A stretch of 64,000 nucleotides of DNA, from assembly GCA_963727635.1 (NCBI GenBank), contig CAVSHP010000028.1, forward strand, positions 56,117 to 120,116, given 5' to 3'. Both the position numbers and the translations under genes were made by a program. The number at the start of each line of letters is the position of its first letter. The first letter of the stretch is position 1. The notes below the pieces were generated by a model that made no database searches, had not been told where the DNA came from, and saw nothing but the letters and a program-made list of their open reading frames with translations. Shown in pieces: positions 17,354 through 26,079 of this stretch. This stretch comes from SZUA-36 sp963727635 (lineage in GTDB: Bacteria > Pseudomonadota > Gammaproteobacteria > Xanthomonadales > SZUA-36).

Positions 17354-18022
17354 TCATTGGCTATCTGCCGCTTTTGCCACACGGTTGTGATCGACCCAGA
17401 ATCCCCACGCCACCAACAGCCAGAGTGCCTGCGCCGACCAGGCCACCGCCGTGCTCGAGGGCGGGGGAGGGCCGAAGATATTGGCGGCGTAGACCACCAG
17501 CAGAAATACGACAAGCGCCCAGAAACCGATGCTGCCCTTGCGGTTCAGCGCCCGCGTACTGCCGGTATATAACCACACGCCTCCTGCAAACAGCAGCAAT
17601 TCCACACTCACCGCGAGGACGGGATGGTTCCACAGGCCGAAACCGATGCGGTTGGTGTCACTCAGCGTCAGCGGCATGTCGGGCCGGTGTGTCAGCACAT
17701 CCAGCACCCAGTGGCTCAGGACCAGCAGTACGATCACGATCGCTGCCCGCATGCCGGTGTGTCGCAGTGCTGTGTAAAGCCCCGCGAACAGGACACTCCA
17801 AAGCAGCAATGCGAGCAGGCTGTGGGACCAGGGGTAGTAGAGAAAATCCAGTGGTGTCATCACCGTGGCGCCGGGTGAAATCTCCAGTTTCTCGACACCC
17901 AGCAAAACCAGGCTGGGCCAGATCAGGTCGGCCAGCTGGCAGGCCAGGAACAGCACGCCCAGTGACACCTGCGGCGCGTATTTCTTTGCACCAAAACCCA
18001 TTGCGAAATGACCGATAAACAT
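17354..18022 (-). CDS. Polytopic membrane protein (YdjM-like metal-dependent hydrolase family)
   Basis: A 222-residue protein from ATG 18022, with GGAGAG eight bases upstream. About seven hydrophobic segments are visible. HFAMGFGAKKYAPQVSLG near the N-terminus, DFLYYPWSHSLLALLLW and LVLSHWVLDVLTHRPDMPL carry the conserved His and Asp residues of YdjM/LexA-binding-type inner-membrane putative hydrolases (DUF457-like). Function is unproven. It lies 128 bp upstream of the small MerR-domain gene on the same strand, but the gap probably carries a separate promoter. Confidence 0.75.
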   Translation of the reverse strand: MFIGHFAMGFGAKKYAPQVSLGVLFLACQLADLIWPSLVLLGVEKLEISPGATVMTPLDFLYYPWSHSLLALLLWSVLFAGLYTALRHTGMRAAIVIVLLVLSHWVLDVLTHRPDMPLTLSDTNRIGFGLWNHPVLAVSVELLLFAGGVWLYTGSTRALNRKGSIGFWALVVFLLVVYAANIFGPPPPSSTAVAWSAQALWLLVAWGFWVDHNRVAKAADSQ

Positions 18023-18301
18023 GAGACTCTCCAAAAATCCTTGCCGTTACTGTGTTTTTGCCCCGTCCGGCCTTACCAGCTTAATGAAAGATTAGCACAT
18101 TGAGTCAAAAGTGAACGGTGGTGTACGTGGCTTAGCCGAGCATGCCGAATGCAGGACACGACACCTGTCAAAAACGGTCGCCCGCAACCCGTAAGCACGC
18201 TGCCCAACCTCCTGGCAAGGTGGTATTCGGGTATTCCCGGGACTATCCTGTATGTACACGGAGCGTTATTTCACCTGACTCGTAAGGAGCGAAGAGCCCC
18301 C

Positions 18302-19861
18302 ATGGAAGCGCGTTACGCAGCCGGTCCTGCAACGATTGTCTACCAGGACGAAAACGGGGAAAAAAGTAAGAAAAAGCTGGTCCAGTTACTCTGGGGCGAC
18401 CTGCTCGATTTGCGCGAAGAACCTCCCGGCGACTTTGCCAAAGTCGGCGTGCGTATCGATGAAGGCGCCAAGATATACCAGGGCTGGGTTAAGAAAAGCG
18501 AGCTGCGTTCTGAACCCGTCCTTGAAGTCACCTTTGTCGATATCGGACAGGGCGATGGTTGCCTGATGATCCTGCCGGACAAGGACAGGAAGGATTTCCA
18601 GCGCAGGGTGATGGTCATCGACGCCGGCGAAGATACCAACATGACGCGTTACGTCAAATACCGCTTCATGTATCCGAGCGCCAGGCGGCCCAAGGAGATT
18701 CACGCCGGTATTATTTCGCACCCCGACCAGGATCACTACAAGGGCTTTGCATCCCTGTTCGAGCAGGAAGGTCTATCATTCAACACCCTTTATCACAACG
18801 GCCTGGTCGAGCGTAGGGGTGATGCTGTCCTGGGATCGCGCAGCGGCACCAGGCCAAAATTATTCACCGACCTGGTCAGGACAAAGGCCCAGCTCAGGGC
18901 ACTGCTCGACAAGGACGCTGAAATTGCAGGGCGTAAAACCTATCCCGACATGTTGAAATCCGCGCTGGATGCGGGCAAGTTCAAGGACTTCCGGATGCTA
19001 TCGCGCGATGACGGCTACCTGCCAGGCTTCGAACCGGGTGACGAGGTCAGCATCGAGGTGCTGGGTCCGGTGATCGAAACCAATGCTGAGGGCGAATCGG
19101 GTCTGCGCGATTTCGGTAATACCGGCTTCACCAAGAACGGCCATTCGGTGGTGTTGAGGCTGACCTACGGCAACGTCAGGATGCTGCTCGGCGGCGACCT
19201 CAATATACCGGCTGAAAAGTTACTGCTCAGCACCATCATGGGTAAGCCTGTTCCGGAGAAAGCTGCGGAGTTCAAAAAGTACATCAACGAGGCGCGCAAA
19301 AAGCTGGAGGTCGACATTGCCAAGAGCTGTCATCACGGCAGTGCGGATTTTTCCTCGCTGTTTCTCGGCGCGGTCAACCCGATCGTGACCGTCATTTCCA
19401 GCGGTGACGACGAACCGCATTCGCACCCGCGCGCGGAAACGTTGGGCGCCATCGGAGTGAACTCGCGCGGCGAGCGGCCGTTGATCTTCAGCACCGAACT
19501 GGCGCGCTCCGCCAGGGACGCCATCCGCGACCCGGCAAAAGAACGCAAGCAAATAAAAGACGCACACGCCGCCGTGCTCAAAGCCGTCGATGCTGTGAAC
19601 GAGGCCATAACCCCGCAGGAAAAGGCCGCGGCATCAAAAAAGAAAAACGCGGCCGAAAAGACCTTCCGCAAGCTGGTCGACGACACCATTGATCGCACCG
19701 TGCAGGTCTATGGCGCGATCTATGTCCGCACCGACGGCAAGGTCGTGGTCATAGCGCAGAAGATAGAACGCGGTTCGGCCGGCGAGCAATGGAATATCTC
19801 CGAACTACACCCGGATGCGAGCGGCGAGCTGCGGTTCAGTTCGAAATACCAGGAAGCGTAA
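18302..19861 (+). CDS. SH3-like plus ComEC-type metallo-beta-lactamase-fold hydrolase
   Basis: A 519-residue protein from ATG 18302, with AAGGAG about 13 bases upstream; a longer frame from 18149 is less likely. Residues 1-70 look like an SH3-like beta barrel ending in AKIYQGWVKKSEL. A metallo-beta-lactamase fold then starts at LEVTFVDIGQGDGCLMILP. It contains VMVIDAGEDTN, the metal motif SHPDQDH (H140, D142, D144, H145), LLGGDLNIPAEKLL and SCHHGSADFS. This resembles the soluble domain of the DNA-uptake protein ComEC, without its membrane channel. The C-terminal 100 residues are Lys/Ala-rich and helical. It may be a nuclease or phosphodiesterase; partners are unknown. Confidence 0.75.
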   Translation: MEARYAAGPATIVYQDENGEKSKKKLVQLLWGDLLDLREEPPGDFAKVGVRIDEGAKIYQGWVKKSELRSEPVLEVTFVDIGQGDGCLMILPDKDRKDFQRRVMVIDAGEDTNMTRYVKYRFMYPSARRPKEIHAGIISHPDQDHYKGFASLFEQEGLSFNTLYHNGLVERRGDAVLGSRSGTRPKLFTDLVRTKAQLRALLDKDAEIAGRKTYPDMLKSALDAGKFKDFRMLSRDDGYLPGFEPGDEVSIEVLGPVIETNAEGESGLRDFGNTGFTKNGHSVVLRLTYGNVRMLLGGDLNIPAEKLLLSTIMGKPVPEKAAEFKKYINEARKKLEVDIAKSCHHGSADFSSLFLGAVNPIVTVISSGDDEPHSHPRAETLGAIGVNSRGERPLIFSTELARSARDAIRDPAKERKQIKDAHAAVLKAVDAVNEAITPQEKAAASKKKNAAEKTFRKLVDDTIDRTVQVYGAIYVRTDGKVVVIAQKIERGSAGEQWNISELHPDASGELRFSSKYQEA

Positions 19862-20114
19862 TGCCGGGAATCCAGGTGCTGCGGATCTGACGATCGCCAG
19901 TTCGGACAGATCTCCGGCAGATTGAGCCATCGTTAGTAAGGCGCCTCATCACCGGCCTTGGCGGCCATTTCAAAGCGTGAATTTCCATCTACAAGACAAG
20001 TATGGTGTTCTACATATTATTATTGGCTACAATAGAGCAGGCATCTGGCGGGTTGAACCTGTCAACAGGAAACCCGATTGTCTCATTCCGGAATGCCTGG
20101 ACAGGTGTTAGAAC

Positions 20115-20654
20115 GTGACCAGAGAAGCTGAACTAAAATTGCTGGTAAAGTCGCTCGCCTTTGCGGCAGGAAAGCACCGCAATCAGCGCCGCAAGAATGT
20201 TGCCGCGTTCCCTTATATCAACCACCCGATTTCCCTGGTCAATATCCTTTGTAACGAAGCCCAAATAACAGATATCAATGTGATCTGCGCCGCCCTGTTG
20301 CACGATACGGTGGAAGACACCGAAACGACGGCTGACGAATTGGTCGCCGAGTTTGGCCAGGTCATCTGTGACATCGTGATGGAAGTGACCGACGACAAGT
20401 CGATCGAAGTCAGGCAAAAACGCAAGCAATTGCAGATCGAGCATGCCTCGCAAATCAGTGATCAGGCCAAACTGCTTAAACTGGCTGATAAAATCAGCAA
20501 TTTGCGCGACCTGGTCAACGATCCGCCCGCCAAATGGAGCATCGAAAGACAGCGTGAATATTTCGATTGGGCCAAACAGGTGATCGACCAGTTACGCGGC
20601 ACCCATTCCGAACTCGAGAAACTCTTCGACCTGGCTTACTCCAAACGGGTCTGA
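20115..20654 (+). CDS. HD-domain (p)ppGpp hydrolase, MESH1/small alarmone hydrolase type
   Basis: A 179-residue protein starting at GTG 20115. It consists only of the hydrolase domain found at the N-terminus of SpoT: FAAGKHRNQRRK, FPYINHPISLVNIL, ICAALLHDTVEDTETTADEL and LLKLADKISNLRDLVND. H and HD residues for Mn2+ and the conserved ED are all present. No synthetase, TGS or ACT domain follows, so it should only degrade ppGpp (3'-pyrophosphohydrolase) or a related nucleotide. It has no close operon partner. Confidence 0.88.
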   Translation: MTREAELKLLVKSLAFAAGKHRNQRRKNVAAFPYINHPISLVNILCNEAQITDINVICAALLHDTVEDTETTADELVAEFGQVICDIVMEVTDDKSIEVRQKRKQLQIEHASQISDQAKLLKLADKISNLRDLVNDPPAKWSIERQREYFDWAKQVIDQLRGTHSELEKLFDLAYSKRV

Positions 20655-21128
20655 CAGGCAGGTCGCAGCAAATCCGGTCTTTCCAATGGCGCTACCGGGC
20701 AAGGCACCTTCCTGATTCTGAATAAAAGGCTGCTCTGGCATTGACCCCTTTGGACTTCATCCTGACGTCCCCCGAAAATCACTAGCCAGAGCAGCAAATT
20801 AAAGCTTACTTACGCTGACGAGTAATGCAGTGATCCAGTTCACATACATTATCCTGACTGCAAGAGCGTTCCGGAGAAGATGGACTGTTACTGGCAGATC
20901 CAATGGTCAAAAACCTGCCTGGGGTGTATTTGACAAGCCTGGAATTTGTCAAAAGGAAGGCTGTCGGGTTCCGCGATGAACAAGCGCGTGTGCAGGCGCT
21001 GATCGAATCCCAACTGCAGAATTAGACGGTAAAAGCTGCCGGGCCCTGGACAGGCCGGATGTCGGACAACACGACTACGGCGGCCGCAAATCCCGCTCAA
21101 GGATTGGCGGCCCCGTTGATCTGCTGAC
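20655..21128. other. Intergenic stretch with a spaced inverted repeat and a short coding-like fragment
   Basis: No complete gene is visible. A perfect 11-bp inverted repeat lies at 20729-20739 and 20785-20795. From about 20857 to the TAG near 21025 the plus strand keeps one frame open, encoding DGLLLADPMVKNLPGVYLTS and EQARVQALIESQLQN. It looks protein-like but has no start, Shine-Dalgarno or recognisable family, so it may be a gene remnant. Confidence 0.4.
20729..20795. repeat. Perfect 11-bp inverted repeat with 45-bp spacer
   Basis: GCTGCTCTGGC at 20729-20739 is matched by GCCAGAGCAGC at 20785-20795. The spacer holds no gene. It could be the stem of a structured transcript end or the ends of a small mobile remnant. 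Confidence 0.5.
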
Positions 21129-21510
21129 TATTTTTTCGCTGCAGCCTTCTTGGTTGTTGCCTTCTTGGCTGGCGCTTTCTTGGCCGCAGTTTTCTTCGCT
21201 GCTACCTTCTTGGTTGGCGCTTTCTTGGTTGCAGTTTTCTTCGCTGCTACTTTCTTGGTTGGCGCTTTCTTGGCCGCAGTTTTCTTGGTTGCTGCTTTCT
21301 TGGTTGGCGCTTTCTTGGCGCTTTCTTGGTTGCAGTTTTCTTGGCTGCTGCTTTCTTGGTTGGCGCTTTCTTGGTTGCAGGTTTCTTGGCTGCTGCTTTC
21401 TTGGTTGCTACTTTCGTGGTTGGCGCTTTCATGGCTGCAGGTTTCTTGGCTGCGGCTTTCTTGGTTGGAGCTTTCTTGGCTGCTGCTTTCTTGGTCGCTT
21501 TACTAGGCAT
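21129..21510 (-). CDS. Histone H1/AlgP-like lysine-alanine-proline repeat protein, frameshifted
   Basis: ATG 21510 opens a protein of about 127 residues made almost only of KKAAAKKPATKKAPTKK-type repeats. The true end appears to be AAKK and TAG at 21129-21131. The visible frame slips near 21316, after which it reads PRKRQPRKQQPRK until 21247 and beyond. At that point an 11-bp unit (GGCGCTTTCTT on the plus strand) is directly repeated without the usual GTT between, consistent with loss of two bases by replication slippage or assembly collapse. Such proteins bind DNA and compact the nucleoid or regulate transcription (AlgP/HctB analogy). Confidence 0.7.
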
Positions 21511-21729
21511 TTCAAACCTCCCCGTTCAATGATATCAGACCGTTCAGCAAGCAGACTGGAGCAACCCTTCATTTTTGCCGCAATAACATCCGCTTGCCTT
21601 GAAAAAACAATAGTCGCGATTAACACTTTTTGCAAACCTAATTGACCAATTTATGCACGGCCTTGACCTTATTCACCTGGATGATTGGTAATATTGTCCT
21701 TACGTATGTCTGCGAACGGGTTCAGTGCC

Positions 21730-22743
21730 ATGTATGCGCAAGTGCTTCACGAATGTAAATCCATCACGCAACAACCGCTGGTATTGACCGAACTGGAATG
21801 TCCGGCAACAGGTCATCTTGATGTACTCGTCAAGGTGCACGCTTGCGGAATCTGCCGTACCGATCTGCATGTCATCGAGGGTGAGCTTGATCCGGCGAGC
21901 TACCGGTTACCCATCATCCCCGGGCACCAGGTCGTCGGTTCGGTCGTCTCAGCGCCGGAATCATCCGGACTGGCACCGGGCCAACGGGTCGGTGTGCCCT
22001 GGCTGAATTCGACCTGTGGCAGTTGCTCCTTCTGTCGCAGCGGTCGGGAAAACCTGTGTGTTCAGCCCGAATTTACCGGCTGGACCCGCAACGGCGGGTT
22101 TGCGGAATTCGTTTCCGCACCCGCAGACTTTGTATATCCGCTGCCACCGCAGTTGAGCGATATCGAAGTCGCCCCGCTGTTGTGTGCAGGTATCATCGGA
22201 TACCGCTGTCTGCGTCAATGTGAGATCGACAACTGGGCAGGTGCGAAACTTGGACTGTACGGCTTCGGTGCCGCTGGTCATATCGCCATCCAGATTGCAC
22301 GTCACCGTGGCGCCGATGTTTACGTTTTCACGCGGGACCATCAACGTCATCAGAGACTGGCCGGGGAACTGGGGGCAACCTGGGTTGGCGGCACCTTTGA
22401 CACGCCACCGGTGAAGCTCGACGCATCGATCATATTTGCCCCGGCCGGCGAAATCGTACCGCTTGCATTGCGAGCGCTGGAACGCGGGGGCAGCCTGGTG
22501 CTCGGTGGTATCCACATGAGCCCGGTGCCTGAATTTGCCTACCAGGATATTTACTGGGAGCGGCTTATCCGTTCGGTCGCCAACAATACGCGGTCGGATG
22601 GCCGCGAATTTATTGCAGAAGCGGTTGCCGCCAATATCCACACACATACCGAGGTCTTTCCGCTGGCCGAGGCGAACCAGGCCTTGCTGGCGTTGAAACA
22701 GGATGCGATCAGGGGTGCCGGTGTATTGCTGGTAGACAGCTGA
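21730..22743 (+). CDS. Zinc-dependent alcohol dehydrogenase
   Basis: A 337-residue MDR alcohol dehydrogenase; ATG 21706 is an alternative start. Catalytic zinc ligands are in VHACGICRTDLH and IPGHQVVGSV. The structural zinc site is CGSCSFCRSGRENLC, with four cysteines. The nucleotide-binding fold has LGLYGFGAAGHIAIQIARHR. It belongs to the zinc-binding alcohol dehydrogenase family known as AdhA-like or YogA-like. It would oxidise alcohols or reduce aldehydes with NAD(P). It has its own transcription unit, with 187 bp before the methyltransferase gene. Confidence 0.88.
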   Translation: MYAQVLHECKSITQQPLVLTELECPATGHLDVLVKVHACGICRTDLHVIEGELDPASYRLPIIPGHQVVGSVVSAPESSGLAPGQRVGVPWLNSTCGSCSFCRSGRENLCVQPEFTGWTRNGGFAEFVSAPADFVYPLPPQLSDIEVAPLLCAGIIGYRCLRQCEIDNWAGAKLGLYGFGAAGHIAIQIARHRGADVYVFTRDHQRHQRLAGELGATWVGGTFDTPPVKLDASIIFAPAGEIVPLALRALERGGSLVLGGIHMSPVPEFAYQDIYWERLIRSVANNTRSDGREFIAEAVAANIHTHTEVFPLAEANQALLALKQDAIRGAGVLLVDS

Positions 22744-22830
22744 TACCCGCGCAGGTATCCGGAAGGCGCGGTTAAATTGGCCGTTTAACGTATATACCCT
22801 TGTCGACTACACGTTTTCCATCGCCGGCAA

Positions 22831-22860
22831 TTGGAAGGATCGGCACCATTGTTCTATACT
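22831..22860 (+). promoter_or_regulatory. Candidate sigma-70 promoter for the methyltransferase/flavoprotein unit
   Basis: TTGGAA at 22831-22836 and TATACT at 22855-22860 are separated by 18 bp, close to the consensus. The start codon at 22931 lies 70 bp downstream, with GGAG in front of it. Confidence 0.45.
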
Positions 22861-22930
22861 ATCCAGTGACAACTCATAGTCAGTCATGGCCAAACTTTGC
22901 TGCCCCCCCAGAGGTAACCGGAGTCGAATC

Positions 22931-24295
22931 ATGAAAGCGCAACGACAACCCTTCAATGCTTCCCGTGACCAGAACATGGGCACATTTACCCACACCACTC
23001 ATGCAAGACAATTTACATTTCTACCCGCCACACACAGTCCGCCATTCCACTCGGGCAGGGTCAATTCGCTGGATCGTTTCTGCGCGAAAAAGTTGCTGGA
23101 CTTCCTCGGCCAACCATCTGTAGACATGGTCTTTTGGGATGGCAGCAAGCTTACCCCGAATGTCATTGAGCCACTGGCGACGCTGTACTTCCGGGATCGT
23201 TCATCCCTTTACCGGACGCTCTTGCGACCCGAGTTGAATTGGGGTGACCTGTATACCCAGGGTCGCGTCGATGTCGGTGGTGATCTCGTCGAACTTCTGG
23301 ATGCGGTTTACCGCGGTATGCAGAGCAACAAAGGCCGGAGCTGGGTTCACCGGCTTCGCAGGACATTGGGACAGCGGAAGATAAGGAACACCTCCCGCAA
23401 GGCCGCCGACAACATCCACCATCACTACGATATCGGCAACGATTTTTACCGCCTTTGGCTGGACCGCGAAGCCATGCAGTACACCTGTGCCTACTACCCG
23501 GACCCGGCCATGACGCTCGAGGAAGCACAGCTTGCCAAGATGGATCACGTCTGCCGAAAACTGCAGTTGAAACCCGGTGACCGGGTCGTTGAAGCCGGTT
23601 GCGGATGGGGTGGTTTCGCGCTGCACATGGCCAGGCACTATGGCGTCACGGTCAGGGCATACAACATTTCCCGCGAACAGGTAAATTACGCGCGTGAAAA
23701 GGCCGAGGCGGAAGATCTCGCCGGTCGTGTCGAGTATGTCCTTGACGACTACCGCAACATCAGTGGCGAATATGACGTCTTTGTATCTGTCGGCATGCTC
23801 GAACACGTCGGCCCCGCAGATTACCCGGTACTCGGAAAGGTCATCGACAAGTGTCTTAAACATGGTGGCCGCGGGCTGATTCACAGCATCGGGCGTAACC
23901 GCCCGGGGCCCATCAATGCGTGGATCGAACGGCGGATTTTTCCGGGTGCCTATCCACCGGCCCTGGCCGAAATGATGGACATCTTCGAGCCCAACCGTTT
24001 TTCGGTACTGGATGTCGAAAACCTGAGATTGCATTACGCCCTGACCCTCGGCGAATGGCTGCAACGTTTCGAGCAGAACGCAAAGCGGGTGGAAGAGATG
24101 ATGGACGAACGGTTTGTGCGCGCCTGGCGTTTGTACCTGTCCGGTTCAAAGGCGGCATTCACCTCGGCACAAATGCAGCTTTTCCAGGTGGTATTCGCAC
24201 GCGAGAACGATAACCACATCCCATGGTCACGCGCACACCAGTACGCCACCGGGGTAAGCCAGGCTGGCAGTGACCTGGCGGCCATGGATGATTGA
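22931..24295 (+). CDS. Cyclopropane-fatty-acyl-phospholipid synthase family methyltransferase
   Basis: A 454-residue SAM-dependent lipid methyltransferase. ATG 22931 has CGGAG upstream; the earlier frame start at 22886 lacks support. An N-terminal lipid-binding region is followed by DNIHHHYDIGNDFYRLWLD, the catalytic-Cys motif MQYTCAYYPDP, SAM motif VVEAGCGWGGFALHMARHYG, FVSVGMLEHVGPADY and a C-terminal LRLHYALTLGEWLQRFEQN. These match the CFA synthase family, which adds a methylene to the double bond of unsaturated acyl chains in phospholipids. Its last 8 bases overlap the flavoprotein gene, so the product may be processed further. Confidence 0.9.
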   Translation: MKAQRQPFNASRDQNMGTFTHTTHARQFTFLPATHSPPFHSGRVNSLDRFCAKKLLDFLGQPSVDMVFWDGSKLTPNVIEPLATLYFRDRSSLYRTLLRPELNWGDLYTQGRVDVGGDLVELLDAVYRGMQSNKGRSWVHRLRRTLGQRKIRNTSRKAADNIHHHYDIGNDFYRLWLDREAMQYTCAYYPDPAMTLEEAQLAKMDHVCRKLQLKPGDRVVEAGCGWGGFALHMARHYGVTVRAYNISREQVNYAREKAEAEDLAGRVEYVLDDYRNISGEYDVFVSVGMLEHVGPADYPVLGKVIDKCLKHGGRGLIHSIGRNRPGPINAWIERRIFPGAYPPALAEMMDIFEPNRFSVLDVENLRLHYALTLGEWLQRFEQNAKRVEEMMDERFVRAWRLYLSGSKAAFTSAQMQLFQVVFARENDNHIPWSRAHQYATGVSQAGSDLAAMDD

Positions 24296-25427
24296 GACCG
24301 AAGTACTCATCATCGGCGGCGGACCAGCGGGTTCGACACTGGCGCGGGCCCTTCGGCAAGCCGGAAAAGACGTTTCCGTCATGGACAAGGCTGAATTTCC
24401 GCGCGATAAAGTCTGCGCAGGCTGGGTCACCCCGGCGGTATTTGAGGAACTTGATATCGACCTCGCAGATTATGCCCGTGGCCGCGTGTTGCAGCCCATC
24501 CACGGTTTTCACACCGGCCGGATCGGCCAGCCGTCCGTGCAATCAGACTTTCCCGGCGAACCCGCCAGTTATGGTATCCGGCGCATAGAGTTCGACCACT
24601 ACCTGTTACAACGCAGCGGCGCCGAACTGTTGCTGGGCCAGGCATTCGAAACCATGCGACGCGATGCCGGTGGCTGGCTGGTCAACGAAAAGGTCAGGAC
24701 CCGCCTGGTGGTTGGAGCCGGGGGTCATTTTTGCCCGGTGGCCCGTCTCATCGGCGCAAAGAAGCCCGGCGAGACCGCCGTCGCCGCCCAGGAAATCGAA
24801 TTTGAAATGAACCCGCAGCAAAGGGTGGAATGCAAGGTTGACGGTGAGCTGCCCGAGTTGTATTTCACACCTGACCTGAAAGGTTACGGTTGGGTGTTCC
24901 GCAAGGGCGATTACCTGAATATCGGTCTGGGCCGGGAGGACAAGCACCGGCTATCCGCTCACGTCGAACAGTTTTGCGATTATCTTGCCGGGATCGGCCG
25001 CATCCCCGGTGAATTGCCAGGAAAGCTCAAGGGTCACGCCTACCTGCTCTACCCGCACGCCTGCCGCTCGCTGGTTGGAGACGGGGTCGTGCTGATCGGT
25101 GATGCCGCCGGTCTTGCCTATGCGCAAAGTGGCGAGGGTATCCGTCCCGCGGTCGAATCGGCACTGCTTGCGGCCGGGGTCATACTTGACTGCGCCGGAG
25201 ATTATTCGGCACAAACATTGCGCCCCTACGCCATTGCTGTGGAAACGCGTTTTGGCAGACGCGAACTCAACCCCGGACCGGGCGGGGAAATATCGGCAGG
25301 ACTCAGGCGACTGCTGGCGGGATGGCTGCTGAAAAACCACTGGTTTTCAAAGAATTTGCTGATCAGGCGCTGGTTTCTGCATACACAGGACAGGCCCTTA
25401 CCGGCCACCACTCTGCGTGTTACCTGA
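24288..25427 (+). CDS. Geranylgeranyl-reductase-like FAD oxidoreductase
   Basis: A 379-residue flavoprotein whose ATG 24288 overlaps the stop of the methyltransferase gene (ATGGATGATTGA). FAD motifs are EVLIIGGGPAGSTLARALR at the N-terminus and VLIGDAAGLAYAQSGEGI near residue 270, as in geranylgeranyl reductase/FixC-type enzymes. PRDKVCAGWVTPAVFEELD contains the conserved KxCGG-like stretch in variant form. Family members saturate double bonds of isoprenoid or lipid chains. Given the coupling, I infer it reduces the methyltransferase's lipid product or acts on the same chain. No membrane segment was recognised. Confidence 0.82.
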   Translation: MIETEVLIIGGGPAGSTLARALRQAGKDVSVMDKAEFPRDKVCAGWVTPAVFEELDIDLADYARGRVLQPIHGFHTGRIGQPSVQSDFPGEPASYGIRRIEFDHYLLQRSGAELLLGQAFETMRRDAGGWLVNEKVRTRLVVGAGGHFCPVARLIGAKKPGETAVAAQEIEFEMNPQQRVECKVDGELPELYFTPDLKGYGWVFRKGDYLNIGLGREDKHRLSAHVEQFCDYLAGIGRIPGELPGKLKGHAYLLYPHACRSLVGDGVVLIGDAAGLAYAQSGEGIRPAVESALLAAGVILDCAGDYSAQTLRPYAIAVETRFGRRELNPGPGGEISAGLRRLLAGWLLKNHWFSKNLLIRRWFLHTQDRPLPATTLRVT

Positions 25428-25516
25428 AACCGTTTTTGTTGATTCAAATCAATCCGTCGGTCGCCGACTCGACATATCCTGAGTACACGACAGACCGCCA
25501 TTGCGGGGAGACAGTG

Positions 25517-25906
25517 ATGTTGACCGAAAACCAGGTTCGCGAATTCAAAAAGTTACTGGACGAGCGCTTTTTTGAGCTGCGCGAGGAAGTACGGCAGGAA
25601 CTGCTCAATTCAGATAATGAAACCTATATCGAGCTCGCCGGCCAGGTGCACGACATCGGTGAGGCATCGGTAGCCGATCTGCTGGTTGATCTGCAATTGG
25701 CGGAGATTGACAAGCATATAGCGGAAATCAGGGATATCGACGCCGCGCTGTTGCGTATCGCAGCAGGTCGATATGGCGTCTGCAAGGACTGCAAGTCGGC
25801 GATAGCTGTTGAGCGTCTGCAAGCCTATCCGACTGCCAGGCGTTGTCGCCGCTGCGAAGTGAATCACGAACACAACTACGCCGGGAAAAGCGGCCCGTCG
25901 ATGTAG
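25517..25906 (+). CDS. DksA/TraR-family zinc-finger protein
   Basis: A 129-residue protein from ATG 25517 with GGGGAG ten bases upstream; the frame remains open further upstream inside the flavoprotein gene. The N-terminal coiled coil (QVREFKKLLDERFFELREEV onward) and the C-terminal four-cysteine zinc finger (C89 and C92 in CKDC, C110 and C113 in CRRC) are those of DksA/TraR proteins. These insert into the RNA polymerase secondary channel and act with ppGpp. The canonical DksA acidic tip is not obvious, so it may be a DksA paralogue. It is 89 bp after the flavoprotein gene and may be co-transcribed. Confidence 0.85.
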   Translation: MLTENQVREFKKLLDERFFELREEVRQELLNSDNETYIELAGQVHDIGEASVADLLVDLQLAEIDKHIAEIRDIDAALLRIAAGRYGVCKDCKSAIAVERLQAYPTARRCRRCEVNHEHNYAGKSGPSM

Positions 25907-26079
25907 CCCTGCCGGTTGCATGCCTTGCCGGGTGAATCAATGTTCCAATCCGGCAACCATACCAGTAGGAGACCCTTTTTTACCCTGGCTTTGCCGAAGC
26001 GTGAATAACGGGGATGATACCTGTCATCAGCTCTGTCTATGATTAGTGTATACCCCACTGCAAAATTCTGGATGACAAC

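Noticed and set aside
21150..21645. Plus-strand frames of repeated SWLALSW or FLAAVF units
   Set aside because: They are simply the reverse complement of the KA-rich repeats and not a membrane protein.
23201..24064. 287-residue frame antisense to the CFA-like methyltransferase
   Set aside because: No start signal, signal peptide or family; the opposite strand has a full set of methyltransferase motifs.
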